From the NCBI RefSeq assembly GCF_034259325.1, contig NZ_JAXIVS010000006.1, forward strand, positions 372,001-436,000: DNA of 64,000 nt. Direction: 5' to 3'. This document shows, piece by piece, positions 52,905 through 62,754 of the stretch. The notes under the pieces were generated by a model, which was given only the letters and a program-made list of their open reading frames with translations, had not been told where the DNA came from and did no database searches. The stretch is from Hyalangium ruber. Lineage in GTDB: Bacteria > Myxococcota > Myxococcia > Myxococcales > Myxococcaceae. Position 1 is the stretch's first letter. Each line of letters opens with the position of its first letter. A program made the translations under genes and the position numbers.

Positions 52905-54254
52905 ATGTTCAAGAAGCTGCTCATCGCCAACCGGGGTGAGATCTCCCGCCGAATCGGTGCCGTGGCCCGAGGCATGGGGATCTCCACCGTCGCCATCTAC
53001 TCCGACGCCGACGCGGAGCTGCCCTTCGTGAAGGAGGCGGACGAGGCGGTGCGCATCGGCCCCGCGCCCGCCAAGGACAGCTACCTGAACATCCCCGCCA
53101 TCCTCGAGGCGGCGAAGAAGACGGGCGCCGAGGCGGTACACCCCGGCTACGGCTTCGTCTCGGAGAACGCCGAGTTCGCCACCGCGTGCAAGGAGGCCGG
53201 CATCGTCTTCGTGGGCCCTCCGCCCGAGGCCATGCTGCGGATGAAGGACAAGAGCCAGGCGCGCAAGCTGGTGGCGGCCGCGGGCGTGCCCGTGGTGCCC
53301 GGCAGCGAGGACGTGGTGCCGGACGTGCAGAGCGCGCTCGCGGGCGCCGAGCGCATCGGCTACCCGGTGCTCTGCAAGGCGGCGGGCGGCGGCGGTGGCA
53401 TCGGCATGGCCGCGGCGAAGGATCCGGCCGAGCTGGAGAAGGTCTACCGCCAGTGTACGGACCGGGCGAAGGCAGCCTTCGGCCGCGAGGGCGTCTACCT
53501 GGAGCGCTACTTCCCGGCGCCGCGTCACATCGAGGTGCAGATCCTCGGCGACCACCACGGCCACCTCATCCACTGCCTGGAGCGCGAGTGCTCCATCCAG
53601 CGGCGCCACCAGAAGGTGGTGGAGGAGGCGCCCTCGCCGCTGTTCGCGGGCGGCAAGAACGCGGAGCTGACCGAGAAGCTGTTCACCGCGGCGGTGACAG
53701 CGGCCAAGGCGTTCGGCTACGCCAACGCCGGCACGGTGGAGTTCCTCTACTCTGAGGGCAACGTCTACTTCATCGAGATGAACGCCCGGCTCCAGGTGGA
53801 GCACCCGGTGACGGAGCTGACCACGGGGCTGGACCTGATCGGCTGGCAGCTGCGCATCGCCTCCGGAGAGCGCCTCACGGTGCGCCAGGAGGACGTGAAG
53901 CGGCGCGGGGCGGCGCTCGAGTTCCGCATCTACGCGGAGGATCCGGTGAAGTTCTTCCCGTCCCCAGGGCCGCTCAAGGTGTTCGTGCCGCCCACGGGCG
54001 AGGGTGTGCGCCTGGACTCGGGCTACGCCGAGGGCAACACCGTCACGCCGAACTACGATCCGATGATCGCCAAGCTCATCGTCTCGGGTGACACGCGGGA
54101 GCAGGCCATCGAGCGCTCCATCCGGGCGCTGGAGTCCTTCCGCATCGAAGGCATCAAGACGAACATCCCGCTGCACCTGCGCATCCTCAAGGATCCGGCC
54201 TTCCGCGCCGGCGAGCTGGATACGCGCTTCCTGGAGCACCACGCGAAGCCTTAG
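52905..54254 (+). CDS. Biotin carboxylase subunit
   Basis: A 449-residue ATP-grasp enzyme that carboxylates biotin on a carrier protein. Motifs: KKLLIANRGEISRRI at the N-terminus, VHPGYGFVSENAEFA, ATP loop AAGGGGGIGM, ERECSIQRRHQKVVEEAPSP, and FIEMNARLQVEHPVTE. It resembles AccC and the alpha chains of acyl-CoA carboxylases such as propionyl-, acetyl- or methylcrotonyl-CoA carboxylase. It lacks a fused biotinyl domain; instead, a separate 70-residue carrier follows. No carboxyltransferase gene is visible in the window. ATG 52905 is preferred over a GTG three codons earlier. Confidence 0.9.
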   Translation: MFKKLLIANRGEISRRIGAVARGMGISTVAIYSDADAELPFVKEADEAVRIGPAPAKDSYLNIPAILEAAKKTGAEAVHPGYGFVSENAEFATACKEAGIVFVGPPPEAMLRMKDKSQARKLVAAAGVPVVPGSEDVVPDVQSALAGAERIGYPVLCKAAGGGGGIGMAAAKDPAELEKVYRQCTDRAKAAFGREGVYLERYFPAPRHIEVQILGDHHGHLIHCLERECSIQRRHQKVVEEAPSPLFAGGKNAELTEKLFTAAVTAAKAFGYANAGTVEFLYSEGNVYFIEMNARLQVEHPVTELTTGLDLIGWQLRIASGERLTVRQEDVKRRGAALEFRIYAEDPVKFFPSPGPLKVFVPPTGEGVRLDSGYAEGNTVTPNYDPMIAKLIVSGDTREQAIERSIRALESFRIEGIKTNIPLHLRILKDPAFRAGELDTRFLEHHAKP

Positions 54255-54323
54255 GCTGCGCGCGGCAGAGCGGACCCTTCCAACACTTCGGCGCCGTGAG
54301 GGCGCGCGAGGAGGCAACAGCAC

Positions 54324-54536
54324 ATGGCGGACGTGGCGGCGCACATCACGGGCACGGTGTGGAAGATCGAGGTGAAGGTGGGCCAGAAGGTCTCCTCCGG
54401 GGAAACCCTCGTCATCCTCGAGTCGATGAAGATGGAGATGCCGGTGGAGGCCACCGAGGACGGCACCGTGAAGGAGATCCGCTGCAAGGAGTCCCAGCCG
54501 GTCAACGAGGGCGATGTCCTCGTGGTGCTCGGCTAG
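54324..54536 (+). CDS. Free-standing biotinyl (carrier) protein
   Basis: A 70-residue protein that is essentially a single biotinyl-lipoyl domain, with the biotinylation motif ESMKMEMP (Lys about 35). It lies 69 bases after the biotin carboxylase gene and probably serves as its carrier. Such small carriers occur in actinobacterial and anaerobic carboxylases; E. coli AccB is more than twice as long. The start of the next gene follows by 19 bases. Confidence 0.88.
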   Translation: MADVAAHITGTVWKIEVKVGQKVSSGETLVILESMKMEMPVEATEDGTVKEIRCKESQPVNEGDVLVVLG

Positions 54537-54555
54537 GCCCGCGCGCGGGGGGAGC

Positions 54556-55326
54556 ATGGAGTCGACTGTCGAAGTAGAGGACCGGGAGGACGGCATCCGC
54601 GTCCTGACGCTCGTCAACCCGACGCGCCGCAACGCGCTGGATGACGAGATGCTGGACCAGCTGGATGCGGCGCTCTCGGTGCCTTCCCACGTGCGCGCCT
54701 TCCTGGTGCGAGGGGCGGGCGGCACCTTCTGCTCCGGCTATGACCTGACGGTGCTCGGGCCGCCCACGGGCGACGGGCGGCTGCCGGACGACACGCTGAT
54801 GGGGTTCCTCTCCCGCCTGGAGCGGCACCCGCTGCCCAGCGTGGCCCAGGTGCAGGGGGCTGCCTTCGGCGCGGGCTTCGACCTGGCCTCGGCGTGCGAC
54901 TTCCGGGTGGGCACGCCGCAGACCGTCTTCTGCATGCCTCCAGCGCGGCTGGGCGTCGTCTACTCGGTGGAGGGCATGTCGCGCGTGGCGCGGCTGGTGG
55001 GCGTGGCCCGCGCCAAGGCCATCTTCCTCACCGCGCAGAAGGTGGATGGGGAGACGGCGCTCGCCTGGGGGCTGCTGGACGAGTGCTACGCGGCCGACCG
55101 GGTCGAGGACGGCGCCCTGGAGCTGTGCCGCACGCTGGCCGCCAACGCGCCCCTGGCCGTGTCCGGGATGAAGGAAGTGCTGGGGCTGATGAGCCAGCAC
55201 ACGCTCTCGCAGGAGCAGCTGTCGCGGGCCAGGGCCTTGCGCACGGCGGCCTTCCAGAGTGAAGACCTCAAGGAGGGTAAGGCGGCGTTCCTCGAGAAAC
55301 GCTCGCCTCGCTTCCAGGGCCGCTGA
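54556..55326 (+). CDS. Enoyl-CoA hydratase/isomerase (crotonase) family protein
   Basis: A 256-residue crotonase-fold protein. The oxyanion-hole segments are visible (GAGGTFCSGYDL and QGAAFGAGFDLASACDFRVG). At the position of one catalytic Glu of the hydratase (GAGxGLAxxCD region) and in the next segment, AARLGVVYS, the residues differ from enoyl-CoA hydratases, so the reaction may be isomerase-, hydrolase- or decarboxylase-like. ATG 54556 follows a G-rich site. It is in a short operon with biotin carboxylase and carrier, suggesting acyl-CoA metabolism. Confidence 0.82.
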   Translation: MESTVEVEDREDGIRVLTLVNPTRRNALDDEMLDQLDAALSVPSHVRAFLVRGAGGTFCSGYDLTVLGPPTGDGRLPDDTLMGFLSRLERHPLPSVAQVQGAAFGAGFDLASACDFRVGTPQTVFCMPPARLGVVYSVEGMSRVARLVGVARAKAIFLTAQKVDGETALAWGLLDECYAADRVEDGALELCRTLAANAPLAVSGMKEVLGLMSQHTLSQEQLSRARALRTAAFQSEDLKEGKAAFLEKRSPRFQGR

Positions 55327-55336
55327 GGCGCCCCGC

Positions 55337-55930
<594 letters not shown>

Positions 55931-55996
55931 AGCGTCTCCTCGCCTGAGGTTGAAAGACTCGGTTGAAGGTCCGGGCCAAAGCCGGGACCCACGGTA

Positions 55997-57742
55997 CTAC
56001 GGAGGGGTCGTTTTGGACGTCTCGTAGTTGCTCAGGATTTCGCGAACCCTCGGCGCGCTGGGGTCGTTGGGGGCCAGCTGCAGGAACTTGCGGTAGTGCT
56101 CGGCCGCCTTGTCCGGCTTGGAGAGGCGGGCGTACAGGGCCGCCAGCAGCTTGTGGCACTTGGGATTCTTGTCATCCAGCTCCGCGCACTTGGAGGCCAG
56201 CACCAGGGACTGGTCGTACTGCTTGGCGTTCCAGAGCTTCAGCGCGTCTTCCTGCGCGGTCTTGGCCTGCTCCTCCGCCGAGGGCCCCAGGGGCGGCTTG
56301 GGCGGAGTCGGCGTCGGAGGCTTGGGCGCCTCGACCACCTTGGGGGGAGTCGCCTTGCGCGCCGCCTCGATGTCGGCGCGGAGCTGATCGCGCTTGGCGA
56401 CGAACACCGTGGTGGCCGCGGCGCGACTCAGCGCCTGCTCGGCCTCGTCGAGCTTCTTGGCCTCGAGCGCCTTGCGAGCCGCGGTGAGCTCCTGGTCGAC
56501 CTTCTTCTCGGCCTCGATGCGGGTCAGCAGGGGCTGGACCTCTTCGGGCCACGAGCCGTCCGGCTTCTTGACGGGGCTGAGGTCGTCCTCGGCCTGGTCG
56601 AGCTTGCCTTCGGACAGGGCTGCCTCGGCGCTCTGAATCCGCGCCTGCAGCGCCTTGGCGGCGTTGGCTGCCGCGGTGGCGGCGGCATTGGCGGGGGGCG
56701 GCTCGGTGGGCGGAGGCTGATCCGGCTGCCGAGGCTCGTCCGGAGGGGGCTCCGGCTGCGGATCCCGCTGGACGGTCTCGGGAGGCTGAGGCGGCTGGGG
56801 CGTCGTGCTGGAGCCCTTGAAGAGCTCGGGCTTGAGGACGAAGGCGATGGCGCCGCCACCGAGCAGCAGCAGGCCCACCAGGCCCAGCACCATCGGCAGC
56901 TTCGAGCGGCCTCCGGAAGCGATCGCTCCGGCTGCCTCTCCTGCCGCCACGAAGCGCAGCTTCACATGGCCCAGCTCGACGACGTCCCCATTGGACAGCG
57001 AGGCCTGGGCGTAGCTCTCACCGTTGACGGTCAGCCCGTTGGCCGACTGCATGTCGATGACGCGCCACTCGCCGTTGTCCTCGCGGACGATCTTCGCGTG
57101 GGTGCGCGACAGCGATCGGTGGTCGATGACGATGTCGTTGTCATCGGTACGGCCGATCCGCATCTCCGTGCGGATGCAGGCGAACTCCTGGCCCTTGAGT
57201 TCGGCGCTCACCACCACGAGCCGGGGCGCGTCCTCGGCCTCCAGTTCCTGGACCTTGCGCGTCCGGGTGGACTCCACCTGGTCCATGCGGATGATGGAGG
57301 TGGAGTGCCGACGTGCGTCCCCAGGGGCGCCCGCGGCGGCGGGCTCTTCCTCCTGGACGGGCGTCTCCAGCTCCGTCTCCGGCTCGGAGCCGTGAGGATC
57401 GCTGGGCTCGTCATTGGCAGCCGGGCGACGGGAGGCGCTCGCGGCGGCGGCCGCTTCGCTCTGCAGGGCCAGATCGTAATCACCGATCTGGATCAGATCG
57501 CCGTCCTTGACGGTCGACTGCCCGCTGATGCGCTCGCCGTTGATGCGCGTCCCATTGGAACTGCCTAGATCCTCCACCACGACATGCCCGTTGACTCGCA
57601 GCAGGCGTGCGTGGCGGCGGGACACGTTTCGGTCCGACAGGCGGATGGTGTTGCCTTCCTGTCGGCCGATCGTGATCTCTTCGCGGGCGAAGGGAACAAC
57701 GGTCTTGCGCCCCTCGTCGTCTTCGATGATGAGCTTCAGCAC
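55997..57742 (-). CDS. Double-FHA membrane protein with TPR-like C-terminus
   Basis: A 581-residue protein. Two forkhead-associated domains sit in the N-terminal half (IGRQEGNTI/SRRHA/SSNGT, about 24-75; IGRTDDNDI/SRTHA/SANGL, about 195-250), so it probably binds phospho-threonine peptides made by Ser/Thr kinases. A transmembrane segment (about 285-305) follows, then a long Pro/Ala-rich region and a coiled-coil/TPR-like tail (ALKLWNAKQYDQSLVLASKCAELDDKNPKCHKLLA and AEHYRKFLQLAPND). The C-terminal part would lie outside the cytoplasm if the single helix spans the membrane. Such proteins are common in myxobacteria as kinase outputs. Confidence 0.87.
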   Translation of the reverse strand: MLKLIIEDDEGRKTVVPFAREEITIGRQEGNTIRLSDRNVSRRHARLLRVNGHVVVEDLGSSNGTRINGERISGQSTVKDGDLIQIGDYDLALQSEAAAAASASRRPAANDEPSDPHGSEPETELETPVQEEEPAAAGAPGDARRHSTSIIRMDQVESTRTRKVQELEAEDAPRLVVVSAELKGQEFACIRTEMRIGRTDDNDIVIDHRSLSRTHAKIVREDNGEWRVIDMQSANGLTVNGESYAQASLSNGDVVELGHVKLRFVAAGEAAGAIASGGRSKLPMVLGLVGLLLLGGGAIAFVLKPELFKGSSTTPQPPQPPETVQRDPQPEPPPDEPRQPDQPPPTEPPPANAAATAAANAAKALQARIQSAEAALSEGKLDQAEDDLSPVKKPDGSWPEEVQPLLTRIEAEKKVDQELTAARKALEAKKLDEAEQALSRAAATTVFVAKRDQLRADIEAARKATPPKVVEAPKPPTPTPPKPPLGPSAEEQAKTAQEDALKLWNAKQYDQSLVLASKCAELDDKNPKCHKLLAALYARLSKPDKAAEHYRKFLQLAPNDPSAPRVREILSNYETSKTTPP

Positions 57743-57915
57743 GGGTCGGATCCGCTTACAGCTATAGCAGAAGGGGCTGAACCGTTACAAGGCATGCATC
57801 CCCTCCAAACGAAAGGGCTTTTTCGGATTGTTGATGGGAAGTCGGCACCGTTGTCCATCCGACAGGTGGCCGAACTGCCCGGCTCCTTGGGAGGGCAGCA
57901 GGAGATCCAACCCGC

Positions 57916-59520
57916 GTGAGTCCCCCAGCGTCAACTCCCCCGTTCGGCAAAGTCGAGGCCGGGCCCGATGACAGAGGGCTGCTGGCGCGGCTGCCGTGGG
58001 TGACGCTGGGCCTGGCGCTGATCAACCTGGCCGCTTACGCCTTCACCGCCGCCGCGGGCCCGCTCGATGTAGACGCCATGGTGCGGTTTGGCGCCAAGGT
58101 AGGTCCGCTCATTACAGAGGCGGGGCAGCCGTGGCGGTTGTTGACGGCGAACCTGCTGCACCGGGATGGGGCGCACCTGGGGCTCAACGTGCTGGTGCTG
58201 GTGGCGGTGGGCGCGGTGCTGGAGAGCGCGTACCGGCGGCTGGACTACGCGGCGCTGCTGCTGGCCTCGGGGCTGGCGACGATGACCAGCTCGTTGCTGT
58301 GGGCCGAAGAGGTGAGCGTGGGCGCCTCGGGTATGGCGTACGGGTGCGTGGGGGCGCTCATCGTCCTGGGGCGTCGGCACCGCGCGCTGCTGTCTCCGCT
58401 GGCCCGGCGCATGGCGGGGGAGGGCGTGCTGCCCACGGTGCTGGTCTTCCTCTGGATGGGGTGGACCTCGGTGGGCGTGGACAACGCGGGGCACCTGGGC
58501 GGCTTCGCGGCGGGCCTGCTGGTGGGGCTCTTCCTGGTGCCTCGGAAGCTCTTGGTGGAGGAGACGCGGAGGACAGGGCTGCTGCGCGCGGGGAGCGTGG
58601 CCGTCGTGGCGCTGGTCCTCTCGGGAGTGGGGGTGCTCGGGCGCTCCTCGTGGCGGGTGGAGCGGGATGATGTGTTCGGCGTCTCGGTGGCGATGCCGGG
58701 GAGCTGGCGCCAGGGCGCCGATCGCCTGGGGCGGCTGGCCTTCTCCAACGGGCTGCCGGGCCTGGGGCGCGCCAGCTTCGCCGCGGAGGCCATCGAGGCG
58801 GGCGAGCCGGGGGACGGAGAGCTGCAGGCCCGGCGCTTCATGGAGACGACCCTCTCGCCTCAAGGCTCCCTTCCGGAGGGACAGCCTCGGGACGTGAGGG
58901 GGCCGGAGCCCGCCTGGGTGCATGGGAGACGGGCGCAGCGGGTGCGCGGGCGGCTGCACGGGCCCGAGGGCTCCTTTCAGGTGATGGCGCTCTTCGTGCC
59001 GCGCGGGGAGTTCGTCTACCAGCTCGTCTTCACCTGGCCGGAGGCCTTTCCCCGCTATGACCGGGTGGTGGCGCGGATGGCGGCGGAGCTGCGGCTGGAG
59101 GAGCCCGCCACGCTGCGGGAGGCGCGGGCGCGTGCGCTGCTCGTGCCGGGAGTGGGGGAGCCGCTTCATACGTTGGGCGCGGCGCTGCGGCGGTGGGGGC
59201 GACCGGCGGAGGCCGTGGAGCCGCTCCTGGCCTCCGTGAAGCTGGCCCCCTCGCGCGTGGAGACGCGGGTGGAGCTGGCGCGGGCCTTCTTCGAGTCGGG
59301 GCATGTGGAGGAGGGCTGCCACGCCTCGGAGGAGGCGCTGGTGTACGGGCCGACGGTGACGGTGGCGCTCGAGGCGGGGGTGCGGTGCGAGCTGGCGCGA
59401 GGAGATATGGCGCGGGCACTGCAACGGTTGGAGGAGGCTCGGCGCGTGGATCCGTTGGATCCGCGGCTGCGCGCGGCGGAGGCCGCTCTTCGCGCGACGG
59501 TGGAGGCGGGAGGCCGTTAG
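57916..59520 (+). CDS. Rhomboid-family intramembrane serine protease with long C-terminal domain
   Basis: A 534-residue protein from GTG 57916. The rhomboid core occupies residues 28-220: HRDGAHLGLN (His82, His87, Asn91), catalytic Ser138 in GASG and His193 in AGHLGG. It should cleave transmembrane segments of membrane proteins. After the core, a further membrane segment (about 222-240) leads to a 290-residue soluble region. Its first part is beta-rich; the last about 110 residues look like TPR helices (VEPLLASVKLAPSRVETRVELARAFFESGHVEEG). Such a tail is uncommon and may select substrates. It is divergent from the FHA gene (173 bp apart). Confidence 0.88.
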   Translation: MSPPASTPPFGKVEAGPDDRGLLARLPWVTLGLALINLAAYAFTAAAGPLDVDAMVRFGAKVGPLITEAGQPWRLLTANLLHRDGAHLGLNVLVLVAVGAVLESAYRRLDYAALLLASGLATMTSSLLWAEEVSVGASGMAYGCVGALIVLGRRHRALLSPLARRMAGEGVLPTVLVFLWMGWTSVGVDNAGHLGGFAAGLLVGLFLVPRKLLVEETRRTGLLRAGSVAVVALVLSGVGVLGRSSWRVERDDVFGVSVAMPGSWRQGADRLGRLAFSNGLPGLGRASFAAEAIEAGEPGDGELQARRFMETTLSPQGSLPEGQPRDVRGPEPAWVHGRRAQRVRGRLHGPEGSFQVMALFVPRGEFVYQLVFTWPEAFPRYDRVVARMAAELRLEEPATLREARARALLVPGVGEPLHTLGAALRRWGRPAEAVEPLLASVKLAPSRVETRVELARAFFESGHVEEGCHASEEALVYGPTVTVALEAGVRCELARGDMARALQRLEEARRVDPLDPRLRAAEAALRATVEAGGR

Positions 59521-59530
59521 AGTCAGGGGC

Positions 59531-60313
59531 ATGCGCAAGGCCTCACTTCCCCTGTGCCGTCTGACCCTGGTGCTGGCGCTGCTCGCGTTCCTGCCAGCGC
59601 GCGCCGAGGAGTCCGCGGCGGACATCGCCCGCAAGAGCCGCGAGCGCGGTGCTCTCAACCTGTTGGGCCTGAGCGCCCAGCTCAAGCTCACCACCGCGAG
59701 CAAGGGGGGCAAGAGCAAGGAGCAGGTGCTGACCACCACGGCGCGGAAGATCGGCGAGCGCACCCATTCGCTCGTGCGCTTCCAGCAGCCCGCGGGGGTG
59801 GCGGGCGTGGCCGTCCTCACCGTGGAGGGTGCCAAGGGCGAGGCGTCGGAGATCTCCCTGTACCTGCCGAAGCTCAAGCGGGTGCGGAAGGTGGCGCGCA
59901 CGCAGCGCGGCCAGTCTTTCATGGACACGGACTTTTCCTACGCGGACCTCGGCGGCACGGGCGGCGAGACGGATGACGCGATGAAGAAGGTGGGCGAGTC
60001 CAAGGTGCTGGATCGCCTGGCCTGGGTGCTCGTTGGCAAGGCGGGGCCGGACTCTCCCTATGGAGAGGTGAAGGTCTACGTGGACCAGGAGACCTATGTC
60101 CCCACTCAGGTGGAGTACACCGACAAGGAGGGCAAGCCCTTCAAGGTGTACCGGGCCGCCCAGCTCAAGAAGTTCAAGGACCGCGTCATCGCCTCCCGCT
60201 CCTCCATGGAGAACCTGCAGACGGGCTCGGTGACGACCCTCGAGGTGCTCCAACTGGAGGAGGCGCAGCTGGGGGAGGAGGCCTTCACCGAGCGGGCGCT
60301 GGAGCGCGGTTGA
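59531..60313 (+). CDS. LolA-like outer-membrane lipoprotein-sorting protein
   Basis: A 260-residue periplasmic protein with a signal peptide cleaved near ARAEE. The body matches the LolA/LolB-fold family usually found beside RND exporters: it alternates strands around KERTHSLVRFQQPAGVAG-like text and ends with conserved SFMDTDFSYADL. The role would be to carry lipid or lipoprotein across the periplasm. It is coupled to the next gene by a TTGA overlap. It lies 10 bases after the rhomboid stop and could be in the same transcript. Confidence 0.82.
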   Translation: MRKASLPLCRLTLVLALLAFLPARAEESAADIARKSRERGALNLLGLSAQLKLTTASKGGKSKEQVLTTTARKIGERTHSLVRFQQPAGVAGVAVLTVEGAKGEASEISLYLPKLKRVRKVARTQRGQSFMDTDFSYADLGGTGGETDDAMKKVGESKVLDRLAWVLVGKAGPDSPYGEVKVYVDQETYVPTQVEYTDKEGKPFKVYRAAQLKKFKDRVIASRSSMENLQTGSVTTLEVLQLEEAQLGEEAFTERALERG

Positions 60314-61821
60314 GTCGCACGCTCGCGCTCGTGCTCGTGCTCCTGTCCGCGAGCGCGCTGGCCACCGAAGAGGACGCTGGGACGCCAGGGGCCATCGAGG
60401 ACTTCGAGCCCGCTCCGCCACCCCTGGAAGAGGTTGCCTCCACGCCGGTGGCGGGCCCCACGGTTCAGGTGAGTGGGAGCCTGCGCCTCCAGGCCGGTGT
60501 GGATACCGGCTTCGAGCCTCAGCGGAGCGATGGGCTCTCCGAGCGTGTGGTGGATGGGCGGGGACGGGCGGCGCTCGCCACGGACGTGAAGCTCAGCCCC
60601 TCGCTGCGGCTGCTCGTCGAAGGGCGAGCCCTCTGGCGCGCGAACGCGGAAGACGGGCTGGAGCGCGCCAAGGCCTTCTTCGAGCCCACGCTAGGAGAGG
60701 CGTTCCTCGACCTCTACACGCCGCGCGTGGACTTCCGGGTGGGGCAGCAGACGCTGGCCTTTGGCGCGAACGCGGCCTTTGCTCCCACCGACGTGCTCAA
60801 CCCGAGAGACCTGCGCGAGAGCCTCGCGCTCACCGAGCCGGAGGACACGAAGCTGCCCGTCTTCGCGGCGCGGGCGCTGGGCTCGGTGGGGCCGCTCTCC
60901 CTCACCGTGGCCTGGGTGCCCTTCTTCACCCCGCACCGCTACAACGTCTTCGGCCAGGACGAGGCTCTGGTTCAACCGGGCCTCGGCCAGGGACTGCCCC
61001 TCTCGGTGGACTCCTCCATCGAGGATGCGCTGCAGCCCCGCCTCTTGGAGACGGAACGGCCGCAGGCGTTCCCGTACCTCGGGGACGTGGGCCTGCGGGT
61101 GACCTCCGACCTGGGCGGTGTCCGCGTGGGCGGCTCCTGGGTGTGGGGGAACGAGAAGCTGCCGCAGGTGGAGCTGGATCCAGAGCTGGAGGCCCTGCTG
61201 CGCGCCCAGGAGCGTGGCGAGACCCCCGATACCGCGCTCCTGCTGTCCGTGCAGGAGCGGCTGCGCTCGGGAGAGACGCTCGTCACCGGGCGCTACGCGC
61301 GACAGCACGTATTCGGGGTGGAGGCCACGGCCCTGCTGGAGACGGTCCAGCTCGATCTCGACGTGGGCTTCAGCCCCGCGCAGACCTTCACCGACGAGCG
61401 GCTGCGCCCGCTGCGCAAGCCCTCGGTGACCTGGGTATTGGGCGTGTCCCAGGCGGAGGACTCCGATCTCGTCTACTCCGTCACCTACCTGGGCCTGGCG
61501 GTGCCGCGCGTGGCGGCGGGCGAGCTGCTCGTGCTGCTGGAGCCGGGCACCGCGCGCGGGCAGCCCCGGACCACCTTCTTCCACTTGCTGGTGGCGGACG
61601 CGACCTACACCCTGAGCGGCGGCGACTGGGAGCTGGGGCTTCGCGGCACCTTCGAGCCGGTGCAGCGCTCCTTCACGCTCGCGCCTCGGGTGAACTGGCG
61701 CGTCACCGAGCGGCTGAGCGTGGGGCTCGCGGCGGAGGTCTATGCCGGCAAGCCCTACAGCCCCCTGGGGTACTTCGGGCGGAACGATCAGCTCCTCGGC
61801 TCGGTCCGGCTGACGCTGTAG
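60310..61821 (+). CDS. Predicted outer-membrane beta-barrel protein
   Basis: A 503-residue protein starting at TTG 60310, overlapping the LolA-like stop. It has a signal peptide (cleavage near ALATEE), an acidic Pro-rich linker and about 420 residues of alternating hydrophobic/polar strands ending in a Leu (VRLTL), typical for a barrel. Features such as RQHVFGVEATALLETVQLDLDVG support strands. LolA-like plus porin-like pairs of this type resemble DUF1302/RND-associated modules, but no RND gene is in the window. Confidence 0.72.
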   Translation: MSRTLALVLVLLSASALATEEDAGTPGAIEDFEPAPPPLEEVASTPVAGPTVQVSGSLRLQAGVDTGFEPQRSDGLSERVVDGRGRAALATDVKLSPSLRLLVEGRALWRANAEDGLERAKAFFEPTLGEAFLDLYTPRVDFRVGQQTLAFGANAAFAPTDVLNPRDLRESLALTEPEDTKLPVFAARALGSVGPLSLTVAWVPFFTPHRYNVFGQDEALVQPGLGQGLPLSVDSSIEDALQPRLLETERPQAFPYLGDVGLRVTSDLGGVRVGGSWVWGNEKLPQVELDPELEALLRAQERGETPDTALLLSVQERLRSGETLVTGRYARQHVFGVEATALLETVQLDLDVGFSPAQTFTDERLRPLRKPSVTWVLGVSQAEDSDLVYSVTYLGLAVPRVAAGELLVLLEPGTARGQPRTTFFHLLVADATYTLSGGDWELGLRGTFEPVQRSFTLAPRVNWRVTERLSVGLAAEVYAGKPYSPLGYFGRNDQLLGSVRLTL

Positions 61822-61827
61822 CCCGCC

Positions 61828-62742
61828 TCAGAGCGAGCTGAAGGTCCGCACCAGCAGCCGGGCGCCCACGGCCCACTCCGTCCGCCGCGCGAGCCCCGCA
61901 TCCTTATATGTGTAGGTGCCATAGGCCTGCAGCCACAGGGGCTGGTCGTTCACGGCGAACAGGATGCGCTCCAGGCTCGCGTCCGCGCGGACACGGAAGC
62001 GTCGCCCTCCCTCGAAGCTGTTGATCCATCCCCCCAGGCCCGAGGCGCGCACCGTCCACCAGCCGTCCTCCGTCTCGTACCCCGTCTCGACCAGCGCGGA
62101 GGTGAAGGGCGACAGCTCCTGCTCCAGCTCACCGTCCGGCATGCGCCGCAGCGAGTGGCTCGCCGCGGGGCCGAAGCCCAGCCACAGCCTGCCCGTCACT
62201 GAGCGGATGGGGTCCAGCAGCAGCGCCGCCCGCCCGGTCTCCACCGTCAGCCCCGGCCCTTCCCACGTGCGCCGCTCCAGGTGCCCCGCGCGCACCGCGA
62301 GCGTGACGTCGAACGGGAAGGGGATGCGAATGGGCTTCGAGGTGGGAATGAGGATGAAGCCCTCCTCCAGGTGACGGCGGAACGTGCCCTCATACAAGGT
62401 GGTGGTGAGCCCCCTCCGCGTGGAGTTCGGCGTGGCCTCGGTGACGAGGAGGCGATGGGTGTTGAACCAGAGCATGCCCTTGCTCCGGCTGGTCCGCTCG
62501 GTGCGCAGGAGGATGCCCGCGTGCAGCGTGGGGTCCGCCCGCCCATCCCATACCCGCAGCCCCGTGCCCAGCAGCAGGGCATTGCCTGGGTCGAAGCAGG
62601 TGGGGAAGGGCCGCCCCTCGTCGTCCATCCCAGAGCAAGGGTCCACCTCGGCCCGCGCGGGGACCTGCGGCGCGGAGGCCGCCGTCCCCCCGGGAGCCGG
62701 GGGCAGGGCGAGCAGCAGGGTGGCGAGGCCGAGCGCGAGCAT
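61828..62742 (-). CDS. Secreted envelope protein, tandem relative of its upstream neighbour
   Basis: A 304-residue protein from ATG 62742 with an N-terminal signal peptide (MLALGLATLLLALPPAPG). The mature part has repeated beta-strands, with one early Cys pair (DPCSG, PTCFD). The segment ERILFAVNDQPLWL near the end matches the ELILLAINDQPVSL segment of the next gene, and both end in strand-rich sequence of similar length. I infer tandem duplication. Function unknown; probably a small outer-membrane protein. Confidence 0.68.
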   Translation of the reverse strand: MLALGLATLLLALPPAPGGTAASAPQVPARAEVDPCSGMDDEGRPFPTCFDPGNALLLGTGLRVWDGRADPTLHAGILLRTERTSRSKGMLWFNTHRLLVTEATPNSTRRGLTTTLYEGTFRRHLEEGFILIPTSKPIRIPFPFDVTLAVRAGHLERRTWEGPGLTVETGRAALLLDPIRSVTGRLWLGFGPAASHSLRRMPDGELEQELSPFTSALVETGYETEDGWWTVRASGLGGWINSFEGGRRFRVRADASLERILFAVNDQPLWLQAYGTYTYKDAGLARRTEWAVGARLLVRTFSSL

Positions 62743-62754
62743 GCCGTCGAGTTC

